DNA of 64,000 bases from Stutzerimonas frequens (GTDB lineage: Bacteria > Pseudomonadota > Gammaproteobacteria > Pseudomonadales > Pseudomonadaceae), in the NCBI RefSeq assembly GCF_024448335.1, contig NZ_JAMOHM010000015.1, positions 41,761 through 105,760 of the forward strand. The letters run 5' to 3'. The position numbers were made by a program, and so were the translations under genes. The notes under the pieces were generated by a model. That model was not told the DNA's origin. It did not search any database and was given only the letters and a program-made list of their open reading frames with translations. Position 1 is the stretch's first letter; the number at the start of each line of letters is the position of its first letter. Of the stretch, positions 38,672 to 47,330 are shown in pieces.

Positions 38672-39427
38672 ATGCCCGTATCCGCTCTTTCCGGCCCGCA
38701 GTACCTGCGCGAAGGTCTGCGCCTGGTGCTTAGCCCGGGGCTGCGCCTGTTCGTGATCCTGCCCCTGACCGTGAACGTACTGCTGTTCTTCGGCCTGATC
38801 TGGCTGGCCGTGGGCCAGTTCAGCGGTTGGGTCGACACCTTCATGCCGAGCCTGCCGAGCTGGCTGGCCTTTCTCGAATACCTGCTCTGGCCGCTGTTCG
38901 TTGCACTGGTGGTGCTGATGGTGTTCTTCACCTTCACCATGCTGGCCAACATCATCGCCGCGCCGTTCAACGGCTTTCTCGCTGAAAAGGTCGAGGTGGT
39001 GGTACGCGGGGAAGATGCCGCCCCGCCGTTCAGCTGGACCGAGCTGCTCGCCATGCTACCGCGCACCATCGGTCGTGAATTGCGCAAGCTGGCCTACTTC
39101 GCACCGCGTGCGCTGGCCCTGCTGGTGCTCTCGTTCATCCCGGTGCTGAACCTTGCGGCTGCACCGTTATGGCTGTTGTTCGGCGTGTGGATGATGGCGG
39201 TGCAATACATCGACTATCCAGCGGACAACAACAAGCTGAGCTGGGCGGACATGATGGTGTGGCTGCGCCAGCGCCGCTGGCAGAGCCTGAGCTTTGGCGC
39301 GGTGACCTATGCGGCGTTGCTGGTGCCGGTGCTGAACCTGCTGATCATGCCCGCGGCGGTGGCGGGGGCGACGCTGTTCTGGGTCCGGGAAGGCGGGCCG
39401 AATCGGCAGTTGGACCGACCCGCATAG
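38672..39427 (+). CDS. cysZ: Sulfate transporter CysZ
   Basis: A 251-residue inner-membrane protein of the CysZ/EI24 family, which imports sulfate for cysteine synthesis. The N-terminus [20 protein letters not shown] and loop [16 protein letters not shown] (about 90-105) are typical; hydrophobic helices lie around 25-50, 68-92, 150-180 and 205-235. AGGAGATGCC precedes the ATG at 38672, so the upstream frame extension is not used. No other cysteine genes are adjacent. Confidence 0.9.
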   Translation: MPVSALSGPQYLREGLRLVLSPGLRLFVILPLTVNVLLFFGLIWLAVGQFSGWVDTFMPSLPSWLAFLEYLLWPLFVALVVLMVFFTFTMLANIIAAPFNGFLAEKVEVVVRGEDAAPPFSWTELLAMLPRTIGRELRKLAYFAPRALALLVLSFIPVLNLAAAPLWLLFGVWMMAVQYIDYPADNNKLSWADMMVWLRQRRWQSLSFGAVTYAALLVPVLNLLIMPAAVAGATLFWVREGGPNRQLDRPA

Positions 39428-39452
39428 ACGTCAGGCGTCGCGCTCGGCGGTC

Positions 39453-39502
39453 AGGTTCCAGCGCCGCAAGGTGTGAGAGTTCGAATCTCTCCGTCCGCAC
39501 CA
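39453..39502 (+). pseudogene. 3' fragment of tRNA-Leu
   Basis: The 50 nt AGGTTCCAG…CCGTCCGCACCA match the 3' part of a Pseudomonas tRNA-Leu: the 3' anticodon strand, a variable arm GCGCCGCAAGGTGT, a T-arm GAGAG-TTCGAAT-CTCTC, acceptor strand CGTCCGC, discriminator A and encoded CCA. The 5' half (which would start GCGGACG) is absent: upstream sequence is the end of cysZ plus 25 nt. It cannot form a functional tRNA. Such fragments are typical of one end of a tRNA-targeted integration event. Confidence 0.8.
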
Positions 39503-39601
39503 CGTCACATGCTGACAGCTACAGCACGAAGGCCTGGCGAGATCGAATGCTGCCGGGTAAGGGGAAATCGGCAGCCAGATCACCCTGGCTGCCGCCGTCA
39601 C

Positions 39602-40711
39602 TCACGCCAGCGTCTTCAACGCTTCCCGACTGAACGGCAGGATCTCTTCCATCCGCCCTTCACGCACCTTTACCGCCCATTCCGGATCGCAGATCAGGGC
39701 ACGTCCCACGGCCACCAGATCGAACTCGGCCTTGTTCAGCCGCTCCAGCAGCCCTTCGATGTTGGCCGGCTGCGCCACCTTGTCGGTCTTGACCATGAAC
39801 TGCAGGAATTCGCCATCCAGGCCGACGCTACCCACGGTGATGGTCGGCTTGCCGGTCAGCTGGCGGGTCCAGCCGGCCAGGTTGAGCTCGGAGCCTTCGA
39901 ACTCCGGCTCCCAGAAACGCCGCGTCGAGCAATGGAAGATGTCCACGCCGGCCGCCGACAAAGGTGCCAGGAACTCGCCGAGTTCTTCGGGCGACTGCAC
40001 CAGGCGTGCCGTGTAGTCCTGCTGCTTCCACTGCGAGAAGCGGAAGATGACCGGGAAATCGGGGCCGACCGCTGCGCGTACGGCCTGCACCAGCTCGATG
40101 GCGAAGCGCGAGCGGTTGGCCAGGCTGCCGCCGTACTCGTCGGTGCGCTGGTTGCTGCCTTCCCAGAAGAACTGGTCGATCAGATAGCCGTGAGCGCCGT
40201 GAATCTCGACGCCGTCCATGCCGATCGCCTGCGCATCGCGGGCAGCCTGGGCGAAGGCCTCGATCACATCCTGAATGTCCTGCTTGGTCATGCCATGCAC
40301 GACGACCTGCCCGTCCTTCTGCTTTTCCATCGGCCCATAACCCGGCACTTCCGGCTCTGGCTCGGTGCCCTTGCGGCGCACGTTGCCTACGTGCCAGAGC
40401 TGCGGGACGATCTTGCCGCCAGCGGCATGCACCGCTTCGACCACCGCCTTCCAGCCAGCCAGGGCATCCTCACCGTAGAAGCGCGGCACATGGGGATAGC
40501 CGTTCGCCGCGGCATGACCGACCGTGGTGCCTTCGGTGATGATCAGTCCGACCCCGGAGGCAGCACGCCGGCGGTAGTACTCCACCACGTCGGCAGTGGG
40601 CACGCCGTTGGGTGAGAACGAACGGGTCATCGGTGCCATGACCACACGGGTCGGCAAACGAAGGGCGCCCAATTCGAAGGGCTCAAACAGGGCTTGTACG
40701 CTAGCGGTCAT
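39602..40711 (-). CDS. Old yellow enzyme family NADH:flavin oxidoreductase
   Basis: A 369-residue FMN-dependent ene-reductase. Motifs: VVMAPMTRSFSPNGVPTADV (about 23-42), GLIITEGTTVG, GVEIHGAHGYLIDQFF (substrate His and Gly-Tyr, about 173-188) and DEYGGSLANRSRF (about 199-211), and the late phosphate-binding GRALICDP. It reduces electrophilic alkenes, as NemA does. AAGGAG lies upstream of the ATG. It follows a TetR gene by 15 nt in the same direction, suggesting an electrophile-responsive operon. Confidence 0.93.
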   Translation of the reverse strand: MTASVQALFEPFELGALRLPTRVVMAPMTRSFSPNGVPTADVVEYYRRRAASGVGLIITEGTTVGHAAANGYPHVPRFYGEDALAGWKAVVEAVHAAGGKIVPQLWHVGNVRRKGTEPEPEVPGYGPMEKQKDGQVVVHGMTKQDIQDVIEAFAQAARDAQAIGMDGVEIHGAHGYLIDQFFWEGSNQRTDEYGGSLANRSRFAIELVQAVRAAVGPDFPVIFRFSQWKQQDYTARLVQSPEELGEFLAPLSAAGVDIFHCSTRRFWEPEFEGSELNLAGWTRQLTGKPTITVGSVGLDGEFLQFMVKTDKVAQPANIEGLLERLNKAEFDLVAVGRALICDPEWAVKVREGRMEEILPFSREALKTLA

Positions 40712-40726
40712 CGATACGACTCCTTT

Positions 40727-41371
40727 TTATTCATCTGGGCAAGGCAACCGGGCGCTCGCGCCCGGTGAATGAGGTGCGACCGGCGCCAGCAGGCGCTCGA
40801 GCTGCTGGAGGAAAACCTGCAGTGGTGCGACGCTGCCGCTCACTTTCATGCGTAGCAGCGCGCCTTCCCAGGCGTTGCTGATGAACTCGGCAACGACCTG
40901 GCTATTGCTGTCCGGCGCAAGCGCGCCCGTGCTGCGCGCCTGCTCCAGGCAGTGCGCGAGCAGCTCGACGGAGCGCGCCAGAATCTCGCTGAGCCGGGTG
41001 GCGATAGGCGGACAGAGTTCGGCCATCTCGAAGCTCAGGCTACCGATGAAGCAGTGATATTCGGGCTTTTCCTGGCGGGCGAAATGCGCAACGAGGTCGG
41101 CGTAGTAATCGAGGATGCGCTGCGCGGGCGGCAATACGGCGTTGCTCAGCGCCAGCCGATAGCGCTCCAGCCGCGGAGCATAGATGTACTCCAGCGCCTG
41201 CAAGGCGAAGTCTTCCTTGCTGGCGAAGTAATGGTAGAACGAGCCCTTGGGAATTCCCGCGGCCTGGACGATTTCCTGGACCCCGGTACCGTGGTAGCCG
41301 CGGCGGGTCATCACCTGGGCGCCCTTGGAGAGGATAAGGTCGCGCTTGTCGTTGCGTGCTGGATTGCTCAT
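40727..41371 (-). CDS. TetR family transcriptional regulator
   Basis: A 214-residue repressor. The helix-turn-helix is at about 20-60 (GVQEIVQAAGIPKGSFYHYF), and the C-terminal ligand domain has Cys in YHCFIGSLSFEMAELCPP, reminiscent of NemR/AcuR-type electrophile sensors. ATG at 41371 (MSNPARNDKRD) is preferred to the longer frame. Upstream of the old yellow enzyme gene in one operon; probably autoregulated. The ligand is inferred from context only. Confidence 0.87.
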   Translation of the reverse strand: MSNPARNDKRDLILSKGAQVMTRRGYHGTGVQEIVQAAGIPKGSFYHYFASKEDFALQALEYIYAPRLERYRLALSNAVLPPAQRILDYYADLVAHFARQEKPEYHCFIGSLSFEMAELCPPIATRLSEILARSVELLAHCLEQARSTGALAPDSNSQVVAEFISNAWEGALLRMKVSGSVAPLQVFLQQLERLLAPVAPHSPGASARLPCPDE

Positions 41372-41382
41372 GCGCCGAGAAT

Positions 41383-41394
41383 ATGACCGGTCGT
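41383..41394. promoter_or_regulatory. Candidate TetR operator
   Basis: ATGACCGGTCGT contains a perfect 8-bp palindrome GACCGGTC 14 nt upstream of the TetR start codon, a suitable position for autorepression. NemR-type repressors use GACC…GGTC dyads; the assignment here is inference. Confidence 0.35.
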
Positions 41395-41514
41395 CTCGCC
41401 GGCACAGCATCATCCATGGCGCTTATTCAGCCGCAACCATGGCAGCGATGGCATAACACGCAGAGCGGGAAGAAAGATGCGCGACCGCAATCGCGGCCGC
41501 GCGATCTGGCGGGA

Positions 41515-41997
41515 TCAGCTCAGGGCGCTTTCGATTGCCTGGATCAGGGCAGGATCGTCCGGCGTGGTGCGCGGCGAGAAGCGCGCCAGTACTCGGCCAT
41601 CCTTGCCGACGAGGAACTTCTCGAAGTTCCAGCTGATGTCCCCGGGAAAATCGGCGCCCTCACCTGCCAGCAGCCGATACAGCGGATGACGCTGCGGTCC
41701 GTTGACTTCGAGCTTGCCGCTCAGGGGGAAGCTGACGCCGTAGTTCAGCGTGCAGAACGAGCGGATCTCATCGTCGCTACCTGGCTCCTGCGCAGCGAAC
41801 TGATTGCACGGCACGCCCAGCACACTGAAGCCGCGCGCGGCGTACTGCTGCTGCAACCGCTCGAGGCCGGCGTATTGCGGCGTCAGGCCACACTGCGAGG
41901 CGACATTGACCACCAACGTGATCCGATCGCCGAACTGCGCCAGCGGCAATTCCTCGCCACCCAGGCCTGGCAACACCAATTGATGGAATGCGCTCAT
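41515..41997 (-). CDS. Cysteine-type glutathione peroxidase family protein
   Basis: A 160-residue thiol peroxidase of the glutathione peroxidase (BtuE-like) family that reduces hydroperoxides. The catalytic Cys is in NVASQCGLTPQYAGL (about 31-45), with Gln in PCNQFAAQEPGSDDEI and Trp in SWNFEKFLVGKDG. No selenocysteine. The ATG at 41997 follows AGGAG by 7 nt. Only a few bases separate its ribosome site from the slyD terminator, so it probably needs its own promoter or read-through. Confidence 0.92.
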   Translation of the reverse strand: MSAFHQLVLPGLGGEELPLAQFGDRITLVVNVASQCGLTPQYAGLERLQQQYAARGFSVLGVPCNQFAAQEPGSDDEIRSFCTLNYGVSFPLSGKLEVNGPQRHPLYRLLAGEGADFPGDISWNFEKFLVGKDGRVLARFSPRTTPDDPALIQAIESALS

Positions 41998-42012
41998 GAC
42001 ATTTCTCCTGAC

Positions 42013-42042
42013 AAAAAAACGCCCCGGCACACGACCGGAGCG
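42013..42042 (-). terminator. Terminator of slyD
   Basis: On the minus strand CGCTCCGG / CCGGGGCG (one G-U pair), 7-nt loop, then seven T. T-rich flanks on both sides suggest it could also act on the plus strand. Confidence 0.85.
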
Positions 42043-42111
42043 CTCTCTTTTTCGATCGGCACGGCAGCCATTCCTGCCGCCGTGCGTGCGGTCGCCGTTA
42101 GGGCAGCCGGA

Positions 42112-42597
42112 TCAGTGGTGGTGACCACCCTCGCCATGGATGTGACCGTGGGCCACTTCTTCCTCGCTGGCGTCACGCACGCTGACGACCTTGACGTCGA
42201 AGTTCAGGCGCTGGCCGGCCAGTGGGTGGTTGCCGTCGACGATCACGTCGTCGCCTTCGACGTCGCGAATGGTGACGATCTGCATGCCGCCATCGGGACC
42301 CGAGGCGTGGAACTGCATACCGACTTCGAGTTCGTCGACGCCTTCGAACATGGCGCGATTCAGCGTAGCGACCAGCTCCGGGCTGTACTCGCCGTAAGCG
42401 TCCTGCGGCTCGATGGCGACCTGAATCTGGTCACCGCCCTGCTTGCCCTCAAGCGCCTTTTCCAGGCCGGGGATGATGTTGCCTGCGCCGTGCAGGTAGA
42501 CCAGCGGCGCGCCGCCGGCCGAGCTGTCGATCACCTCACCGGCGTCGTTGGTGAGTGTGTAGTCGATGGAGACAGCCTTGTTAGCGGCAATCAGCAT
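42112..42597 (-). CDS. slyD: FKBP-type peptidyl-prolyl isomerase SlyD
   Basis: A 161-residue SlyD: FKBP domain (YTLTNDAGEVIDSS; IPGLEKALEGKQGGD; EPQDAYGEYSPELV) with an inserted-in-flap chaperone domain and a C-terminal His-rich metal-binding tail (AHGHIHGEGGHHH). SlyD speeds proline isomerisation and in E. coli delivers nickel to hydrogenase maturation; the tail here is shorter than in E. coli. Cytoplasmic. Standard length for Pseudomonas. Terminated before gpx. Confidence 0.92.
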   Translation of the reverse strand: MLIAANKAVSIDYTLTNDAGEVIDSSAGGAPLVYLHGAGNIIPGLEKALEGKQGGDQIQVAIEPQDAYGEYSPELVATLNRAMFEGVDELEVGMQFHASGPDGGMQIVTIRDVEGDDVIVDGNHPLAGQRLNFDVKVVSVRDASEEEVAHGHIHGEGGHHH

Positions 42598-42711
42598 GGG
42601 GCAGAACCTTTGCTTTAGAGAATGGATGTCGAAGTTTAACCATCCGCCACGCCGATTGCGAACCGACCTTGGATGAACGGACCAATCGCCGCTCGTCGCA
42701 AGCGGTCACGA

Positions 42712-42738
42712 TGTAGTCCCATCGAACGTGGGACTACA
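42712..42738. promoter_or_regulatory. Perfect inverted repeat upstream of ackA
   Basis: TGTAGTCCCA - 7 nt - TGGGACTACA, 10 bp per arm without mismatch, centred 112 bp before the ackA start in a 239-bp gene-free spacer. It lacks a U-tract on either strand (followed by ACC or TGACC), so it is not an ordinary terminator. It may be an operator or leader hairpin. No canonical Anr box was noticed. Confidence 0.4.
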
Positions 42739-42836
42739 ACCTTTGGATGGCATCGCTTTCATGGCCGATGTGCAAGAATCCGCGAAAAGTATCTTTGGCA
42801 CCCATTTCAATAACATTAGAGATCCAAGGAGCACCG

Positions 42837-44024
42837 ATGTCGGCTCGTAACATCCTGGTGATTAACTGTGGCAGCTCGTCGATCAAGTTCGCCCTGGTCA
42901 ACGAAGCGCAAGCGACCTTCCCACTACAAGGCCTGGCCGAATGCATCGGCAGCCCGGAGGCCGTCATCCACTTCGAGAGCGCCGCTGGCAAGGAAAGCGT
43001 CAAGGTGCCCAATGCCGATCATCAGGCTGCTCTGGCCCAGATCCTGCCGCGCGTGGAAGACGCCGCCGGTGGCCACCTGGACGGCATCGGCCACCGTGTC
43101 GTGCACGGTGGCGAGAAGTTCTTCGCCTCGTCGCTGCTCACCGATGAAACCCTCGCCGGCATCGAAGCCAACATCCAGCTGGCACCGCTGCACAACCCGG
43201 CCAACCTGAGCGGTATCCACGCCGCCATCAATCTTTTCCCCGAACTGCCACAGGTCGGCGTGTTCGACACCGCCTTCCACCAGACCATGCCCGAGCACGC
43301 CTACCGTTATGCCGTGCCGGATGTGCTCTACAAGGAGCACGGCGTACGCCGCTACGGCTTCCACGGCACCAGCCATCGCTACGTCAGCAAGCGCGCCGCG
43401 GAGCTGGCCGGCCTGCCGGTCGAGAACAGCAGCTGGCTGGTCGCTCACCTGGGCAACGGCTGCTCGACCTGCGCCGTGGTCAATGGCGAAAGCCGCGACA
43501 CCAGCATGGGCCTGACCCCGCTCGAAGGCCTGGTCATGGGCACCCGCAGCGGCGACGTCGATCCGAGCCTGCAGAACTTCCTGAACAAGACTCTGGGCTG
43601 GGATCTGGCCAAGATCGACAACATGCTCAACAAGGAGAGCGGCCTGAAGGGACTGTCCGGCCTGTCCAACGACATGCGCACCCTGGCCGAAGCGCGCCAG
43701 GCTGGCCATCCGGGCGCCGTGCTGGCCTTCGAGGTGTTCTGCTATCGCCTGGCCAAGTCGCTGGCCGCCATGTCCTGCGCCCTGCCGCAGCTGGACGGTC
43801 TGGTCTTCACCGGCGGTATCGGCGAGAACTCCTCGGCCGTACGCGAGCGCACCCTGGATCACCTCAAGCTGTTCGGCTTCAAGCTCGATGCCGAGGCCAA
43901 CGCCCGCTGCACCCGCGGCGTTGCCGGCGAGATCCAAGCCGAGGGCAGCCCGCGCGTCATGGTCGTGCCGACCAACGAGGAGCGCCAGATTGCCCTCGAC
44001 ACGCTAGCCCTGCTGGACGCCTGA
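42837..44024 (+). CDS. ackA: Acetate kinase AckA
   Basis: A 395-residue kinase interconverting acetyl phosphate/ADP and acetate/ATP. The N-terminal [28 protein letters not shown] (about 172-185), [12 protein letters not shown] and [14 protein letters not shown] (about 320-333) are family signatures. AAGGAGCACCG precedes the ATG; the open frame's upstream 30 codons are leader. It is followed by its own terminator and then pta, so the pair can be transcribed separately. Supports fermentation and overflow metabolism. Confidence 0.96.
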   Translation: MSARNILVINCGSSSIKFALVNEAQATFPLQGLAECIGSPEAVIHFESAAGKESVKVPNADHQAALAQILPRVEDAAGGHLDGIGHRVVHGGEKFFASSLLTDETLAGIEANIQLAPLHNPANLSGIHAAINLFPELPQVGVFDTAFHQTMPEHAYRYAVPDVLYKEHGVRRYGFHGTSHRYVSKRAAELAGLPVENSSWLVAHLGNGCSTCAVVNGESRDTSMGLTPLEGLVMGTRSGDVDPSLQNFLNKTLGWDLAKIDNMLNKESGLKGLSGLSNDMRTLAEARQAGHPGAVLAFEVFCYRLAKSLAAMSCALPQLDGLVFTGGIGENSSAVRERTLDHLKLFGFKLDAEANARCTRGVAGEIQAEGSPRVMVVPTNEERQIALDTLALLDA

Positions 44025-44047
44025 GCACAGCAGGCGAGCAGCGATAC

Positions 44048-44084
44048 GAAACCCGACTGGCTCCGCCGTCGGGTTTCTGCTCTT
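44048..44084 (+). terminator. Terminator between ackA and pta
   Basis: GAAACCCGAC - 10 nt - GTCGGGTTTC, then TGCTCTT, 24 nt after the ackA stop. The U-tract is poor, so read-through into pta is possible. Confidence 0.7.
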
Positions 44085-44186
44085 GAGCGCCGCGGCAATC
44101 CGGCAGTTTCCGCCCCCGGGCGAGTCGCCTAGCCTAGCCGGCGCCCAGCTCCCGTTACCCGAGCACCCTGTCCACTAGGAGATGCC

Positions 44187-46283
44187 ATGCACACACTCTT
44201 CCTTGCCCCTACCGGTTTCGGCGGCGGCCTCAACTCCATCAGCCTTGGCCTGATCCGCGCGCTGGAAAGCGCCGGGCTGAAGGTCGGCTTCTTCAAGCCG
44301 ATCGCTCAACCCTTCCCGGTCGACCAGGGCCGTGAACGCTCCTGCATCCTGGTCGAGCGCACGCTGAACCTGACCTCTCCCGAGCCGCTGCCGCTGGAAC
44401 AGGTCGAGCGCCAGCTTGCCGATGGCGAGATCGACCTGCTGCTCGAAGACGTGGTCAGCCGCTTCCAGCAAGTTGCTGTGGGCAAGGACGTGGTCATCGT
44501 CGAAGGCATGGTGCCGACCCGCGAGTCCAACTACACCCAGCGCATCAACACCCAGCTGGCCAAGAGCCTGGACGCCGAGGTCATCCTGATCGGCGCCCAG
44601 GGCAGCGACAGCCTCAAGCGCCTGGCCGAACGCATCGAGATCCAGGCCCAGCTGTACGGCGGCGCCAAGGATCCGAAAGTGCTCGGCGTGATCCTCAACA
44701 AGGTCAAGACCGAAGAAGGTCTGCCGGCCTTTATCGACAGCCTCAAGCAGCACCTGCCGCTGCTGGGCAGCGCCGACTTCCAGCTGCTCGGCGCCATCCC
44801 GTTCTCCGAGGAACTCAACGCCCTGCGCACCCGTGACATCGCCGAACTGCTCGGCGCCCAGGTGCTCAACGCCGGCGAGGCCGACCAGCGCCGCGTGAAC
44901 AAGATCGTTCTCTGCGCCCGCGCCGTGCCCAACACCGTGCAACTGCTGCGCTCCGGCGTGCTCGTGGTGACCCCGGGCGACCGCGACGACATCATCCTCG
45001 CCGCCAGCCTGGCCTCGCTCAACGGCGAGAAGCTCGCCGGCCTGCTGCTGTGCAGCGACTTCGAGCCGGACCCTCGCATCCTCGAGCTGTGCAAGGCCGC
45101 CCTGGATGGCGGCCTGCCGGTGATGACCGTGGAGAGCAACTCCTACGATACGGCCAACAACCTGTTCGGCCTGAACAAGGAAACCCCGGCGGACGATATC
45201 GAGCGCGCCACCCGCGTGACCGAGTTCATCGCCAAGCACCTGCACCCGGAATTCCTCCACACCCGCTGCAGCGTACCGCGTGGCGAGCTGCGCATGTCGC
45301 CGGCCGCATTCCGCTACCAGCTGGTCAAGCGCGCCCAGGACGCCAACAAGCGCATCGTACTGCCGGAAGGCAACGAGCCGCGCACCATCCGCGCCGCCGC
45401 CATCTGCCAGGAGCGTGGCATCGCCCGCTGCGTGCTGTTGGCCAATCCGGAGGAAGTCCAGCAGGTCGCCCGCGAGCAGGGCATCACCCTGCCGGCCAGC
45501 CTGGAGATCCTCGATCCGGACAGCATCGCCAACCGCTACGTCGAGCCGATGTGCGAAATGCGCAAGGCCAAGGGCCTGACGCCCGACGATGCCCGCGAGC
45601 AGCTGAAGGACACCGTGGTCCTCGGCACCATGATGCTGGCACTGGACGAAGTGGACGGCCTGGTTTCCGGTGCCGTGCACACCACCGCCAACACCATCCG
45701 CCCGGCCCTGCAGCTGATCAAGACTGCACCGGGCTACAGCCTGGTATCCTCGGTGTTCTTCATGCTGCTGCCGGACCAGGTACTGGTCTATGGCGACTGC
45801 GCGGTAAACCCGAACCCGAGCGCTACCGAGCTGGCCGAAATCGCCCTGCAGAGCGCCGAGTCTGCCGTGGCGCTGGGCGTCAACCCGCGTGTGGCGATGA
45901 TCAGCTACTCCACCGGCAGCTCCGGCAGCGGAGCGGAAGTCGAGAAGGTCGCCGAAGCCACGCGCATCGCCCAGGAGCGCGCACCGGAGCTGCCGATCGA
46001 CGGCCCGCTGCAGTACGACGCCGCCTCCGTGCTCAGCGTCGGCCGGCAGAAGGCGCCGAACAGCAAGGTAGCCGGCCAGGCCACGGTGTTCATCTTCCCC
46101 GACCTGAACACCGGCAACACCACCTACAAGGCCGTTCAGCGCAACGCCAACTGCCTCAGCGTCGGCCCGATGCTGCAGGGCCTGGCCAAGCCGGTGAACG
46201 ACCTGTCGCGCGGCGCCCTGGTGGACGACATCGTCTTCACCATCGCCCTGACCGCACTGCAGGCCGCCAACCAGAAGGCCTGA
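44187..46283 (+). CDS. pta: Phosphate acetyltransferase, long form
   Basis: A 698-residue Pta interconverting acetyl-CoA and acetyl phosphate. It has three parts: an N-terminal P-loop-like regulatory domain (MHTLFLAPTGFGGGLNSISL, about 1-220), a DRTGG domain (about 230-340), and the catalytic PTA_PTB domain (about 375-695; KRIVLPEGNEPRTIRAA, SGAVHTTANTIRPALQ, ISYSTGSSGSGAEVEK). The long form is typical of gammaproteobacteria. GGAGATGCC precedes the ATG. A 718-codon antisense frame is rejected. Confidence 0.96.
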   Translation: MHTLFLAPTGFGGGLNSISLGLIRALESAGLKVGFFKPIAQPFPVDQGRERSCILVERTLNLTSPEPLPLEQVERQLADGEIDLLLEDVVSRFQQVAVGKDVVIVEGMVPTRESNYTQRINTQLAKSLDAEVILIGAQGSDSLKRLAERIEIQAQLYGGAKDPKVLGVILNKVKTEEGLPAFIDSLKQHLPLLGSADFQLLGAIPFSEELNALRTRDIAELLGAQVLNAGEADQRRVNKIVLCARAVPNTVQLLRSGVLVVTPGDRDDIILAASLASLNGEKLAGLLLCSDFEPDPRILELCKAALDGGLPVMTVESNSYDTANNLFGLNKETPADDIERATRVTEFIAKHLHPEFLHTRCSVPRGELRMSPAAFRYQLVKRAQDANKRIVLPEGNEPRTIRAAAICQERGIARCVLLANPEEVQQVAREQGITLPASLEILDPDSIANRYVEPMCEMRKAKGLTPDDAREQLKDTVVLGTMMLALDEVDGLVSGAVHTTANTIRPALQLIKTAPGYSLVSSVFFMLLPDQVLVYGDCAVNPNPSATELAEIALQSAESAVALGVNPRVAMISYSTGSSGSGAEVEKVAEATRIAQERAPELPIDGPLQYDAASVLSVGRQKAPNSKVAGQATVFIFPDLNTGNTTYKAVQRNANCLSVGPMLQGLAKPVNDLSRGALVDDIVFTIALTALQAANQKA

Positions 46284-46298
46284 TCGGCCTCGACGATC

Positions 46299-46338
46299 GC
46301 TGTCGCCGCGCCCTGGGGCCGGCGGCAGCAATCGCTTT
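46299..46338 (+). terminator. Probable terminator of pta
   Basis: GCTGTCGCCG / CGGCGGCAGC (one G-U pair) with an 11-nt loop, followed by AATCGCTTTTC, 15 nt after the pta stop. The outer bases ATCG/CAATCG may extend the stem with a bulge. Confidence 0.55.
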
Positions 46339-46414
46339 TCGCTCTCGATAGTTGCAGTTCAGCGCATAATCGCTACTCTTGGCGCCTCGAATCAGCCGTA
46401 TCGATGAGAATTCC

Positions 46415-47323
46415 ATGCTGAATTTCCTCCCCGCGCCAGTGCGAGGCGCCCTCGCCGCGCTGTTGCTCGCGCTCAATACCCTGTTCTGGTGCTGGCCGCT
46501 GTTCGCCCTGTCACTGCTCAAGTTGGCGCTTCCCCTTCCCGCGGTACAACGCACACTGCGCTTCGGCATGCACTGGATCGCCGAGTCCTGGATCGCGATG
46601 AACAGCTTCTGGATGGACCTGGTCCGTCCAATCCGCTGGGACGTGCAGGGGCTGGATCAGGTCGATATGCATCACTCCTACCTGGTGACCAGCAATCACC
46701 AGAGCTGGGCGGACATCCTGGTGCTGCAGTACCAGCTCAACCGGCGCATGCCGTTCCTCAAGTTCTTCCTCAAGCAGGAGCTGATCTGGGTGCCCGTGAT
46801 CGGCCTGTGCTGGTGGGCGCTGGAGTTTCCGTTCATGAAGCGCTTCAGCAAGGAATACCTGGCCAAGCACCCGGAAAAGCGCGGCGAGGACCTGGCCACC
46901 ACGCGGCGGGCCTGCGAGCGTTATCGGACCAACCCGGTGTCGGTGTTCAACTTCCTCGAAGGCACGCGTTTTACCGAGGACAAGCACGGCGAGCAGGCGT
47001 CCCCTTACCGCCACCTGCTCAAGCCCCGGGCCGGCGGCATCGCCTTCGTCATCGACGCCATGGGCGAGCAGCTGACGGCATTGATCAACGTCACCATCCA
47101 CTACCCGCACGGTCGACCGAGCTTCTGGGATCTGCTCGCCGGCAACATTCCCGAGGTGGTCCTGCGGCTCAAGGCACAGCCGATCCCTGGCGAGTTCCTG
47201 CGCAGAAACTATGACCAGGAAGAGGCCTATCGACTGAGCTTCCAGCAGTGGGTCAACGAACTATGGAGCGAAAAGGACGCCGAGCTGGCGCAACTGCACG
47301 AGCAGTTTGCGCCGCGCCGCTGA
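46415..47323 (+). CDS. YihG-like 1-acyl-glycerol-3-phosphate acyltransferase
   Basis: A 302-residue membrane acyltransferase of the PlsC superfamily, YihG/lysophosphatidate acyltransferase type. N-terminal helices lie at about 8-45 (ALAALLLALNTLFWCWPLF). The HX4D motif NHQSWADIL is near residue 90, and the substrate motif FNLEGTR-type sequence FNFLEGTRFTED is near 178. It likely sets the sn-2 acyl chain of phospholipids. ATG at 46415 is preferred over an upstream start because family members begin MLNFLP-like. Confidence 0.86.
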   Translation: MLNFLPAPVRGALAALLLALNTLFWCWPLFALSLLKLALPLPAVQRTLRFGMHWIAESWIAMNSFWMDLVRPIRWDVQGLDQVDMHHSYLVTSNHQSWADILVLQYQLNRRMPFLKFFLKQELIWVPVIGLCWWALEFPFMKRFSKEYLAKHPEKRGEDLATTRRACERYRTNPVSVFNFLEGTRFTEDKHGEQASPYRHLLKPRAGGIAFVIDAMGEQLTALINVTIHYPHGRPSFWDLLAGNIPEVVLRLKAQPIPGEFLRRNYDQEEAYRLSFQQWVNELWSEKDAELAQLHEQFAPRR

Positions 47324-47330
47324 GGCAGCT

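Noticed and set aside
44175..46331. 718-codon open frame antisense to pta
   Set aside because: The sense strand carries all conserved Pta domains; the antisense product is low-complexity Gly/Ala/Gln-rich and matches nothing I recognise.
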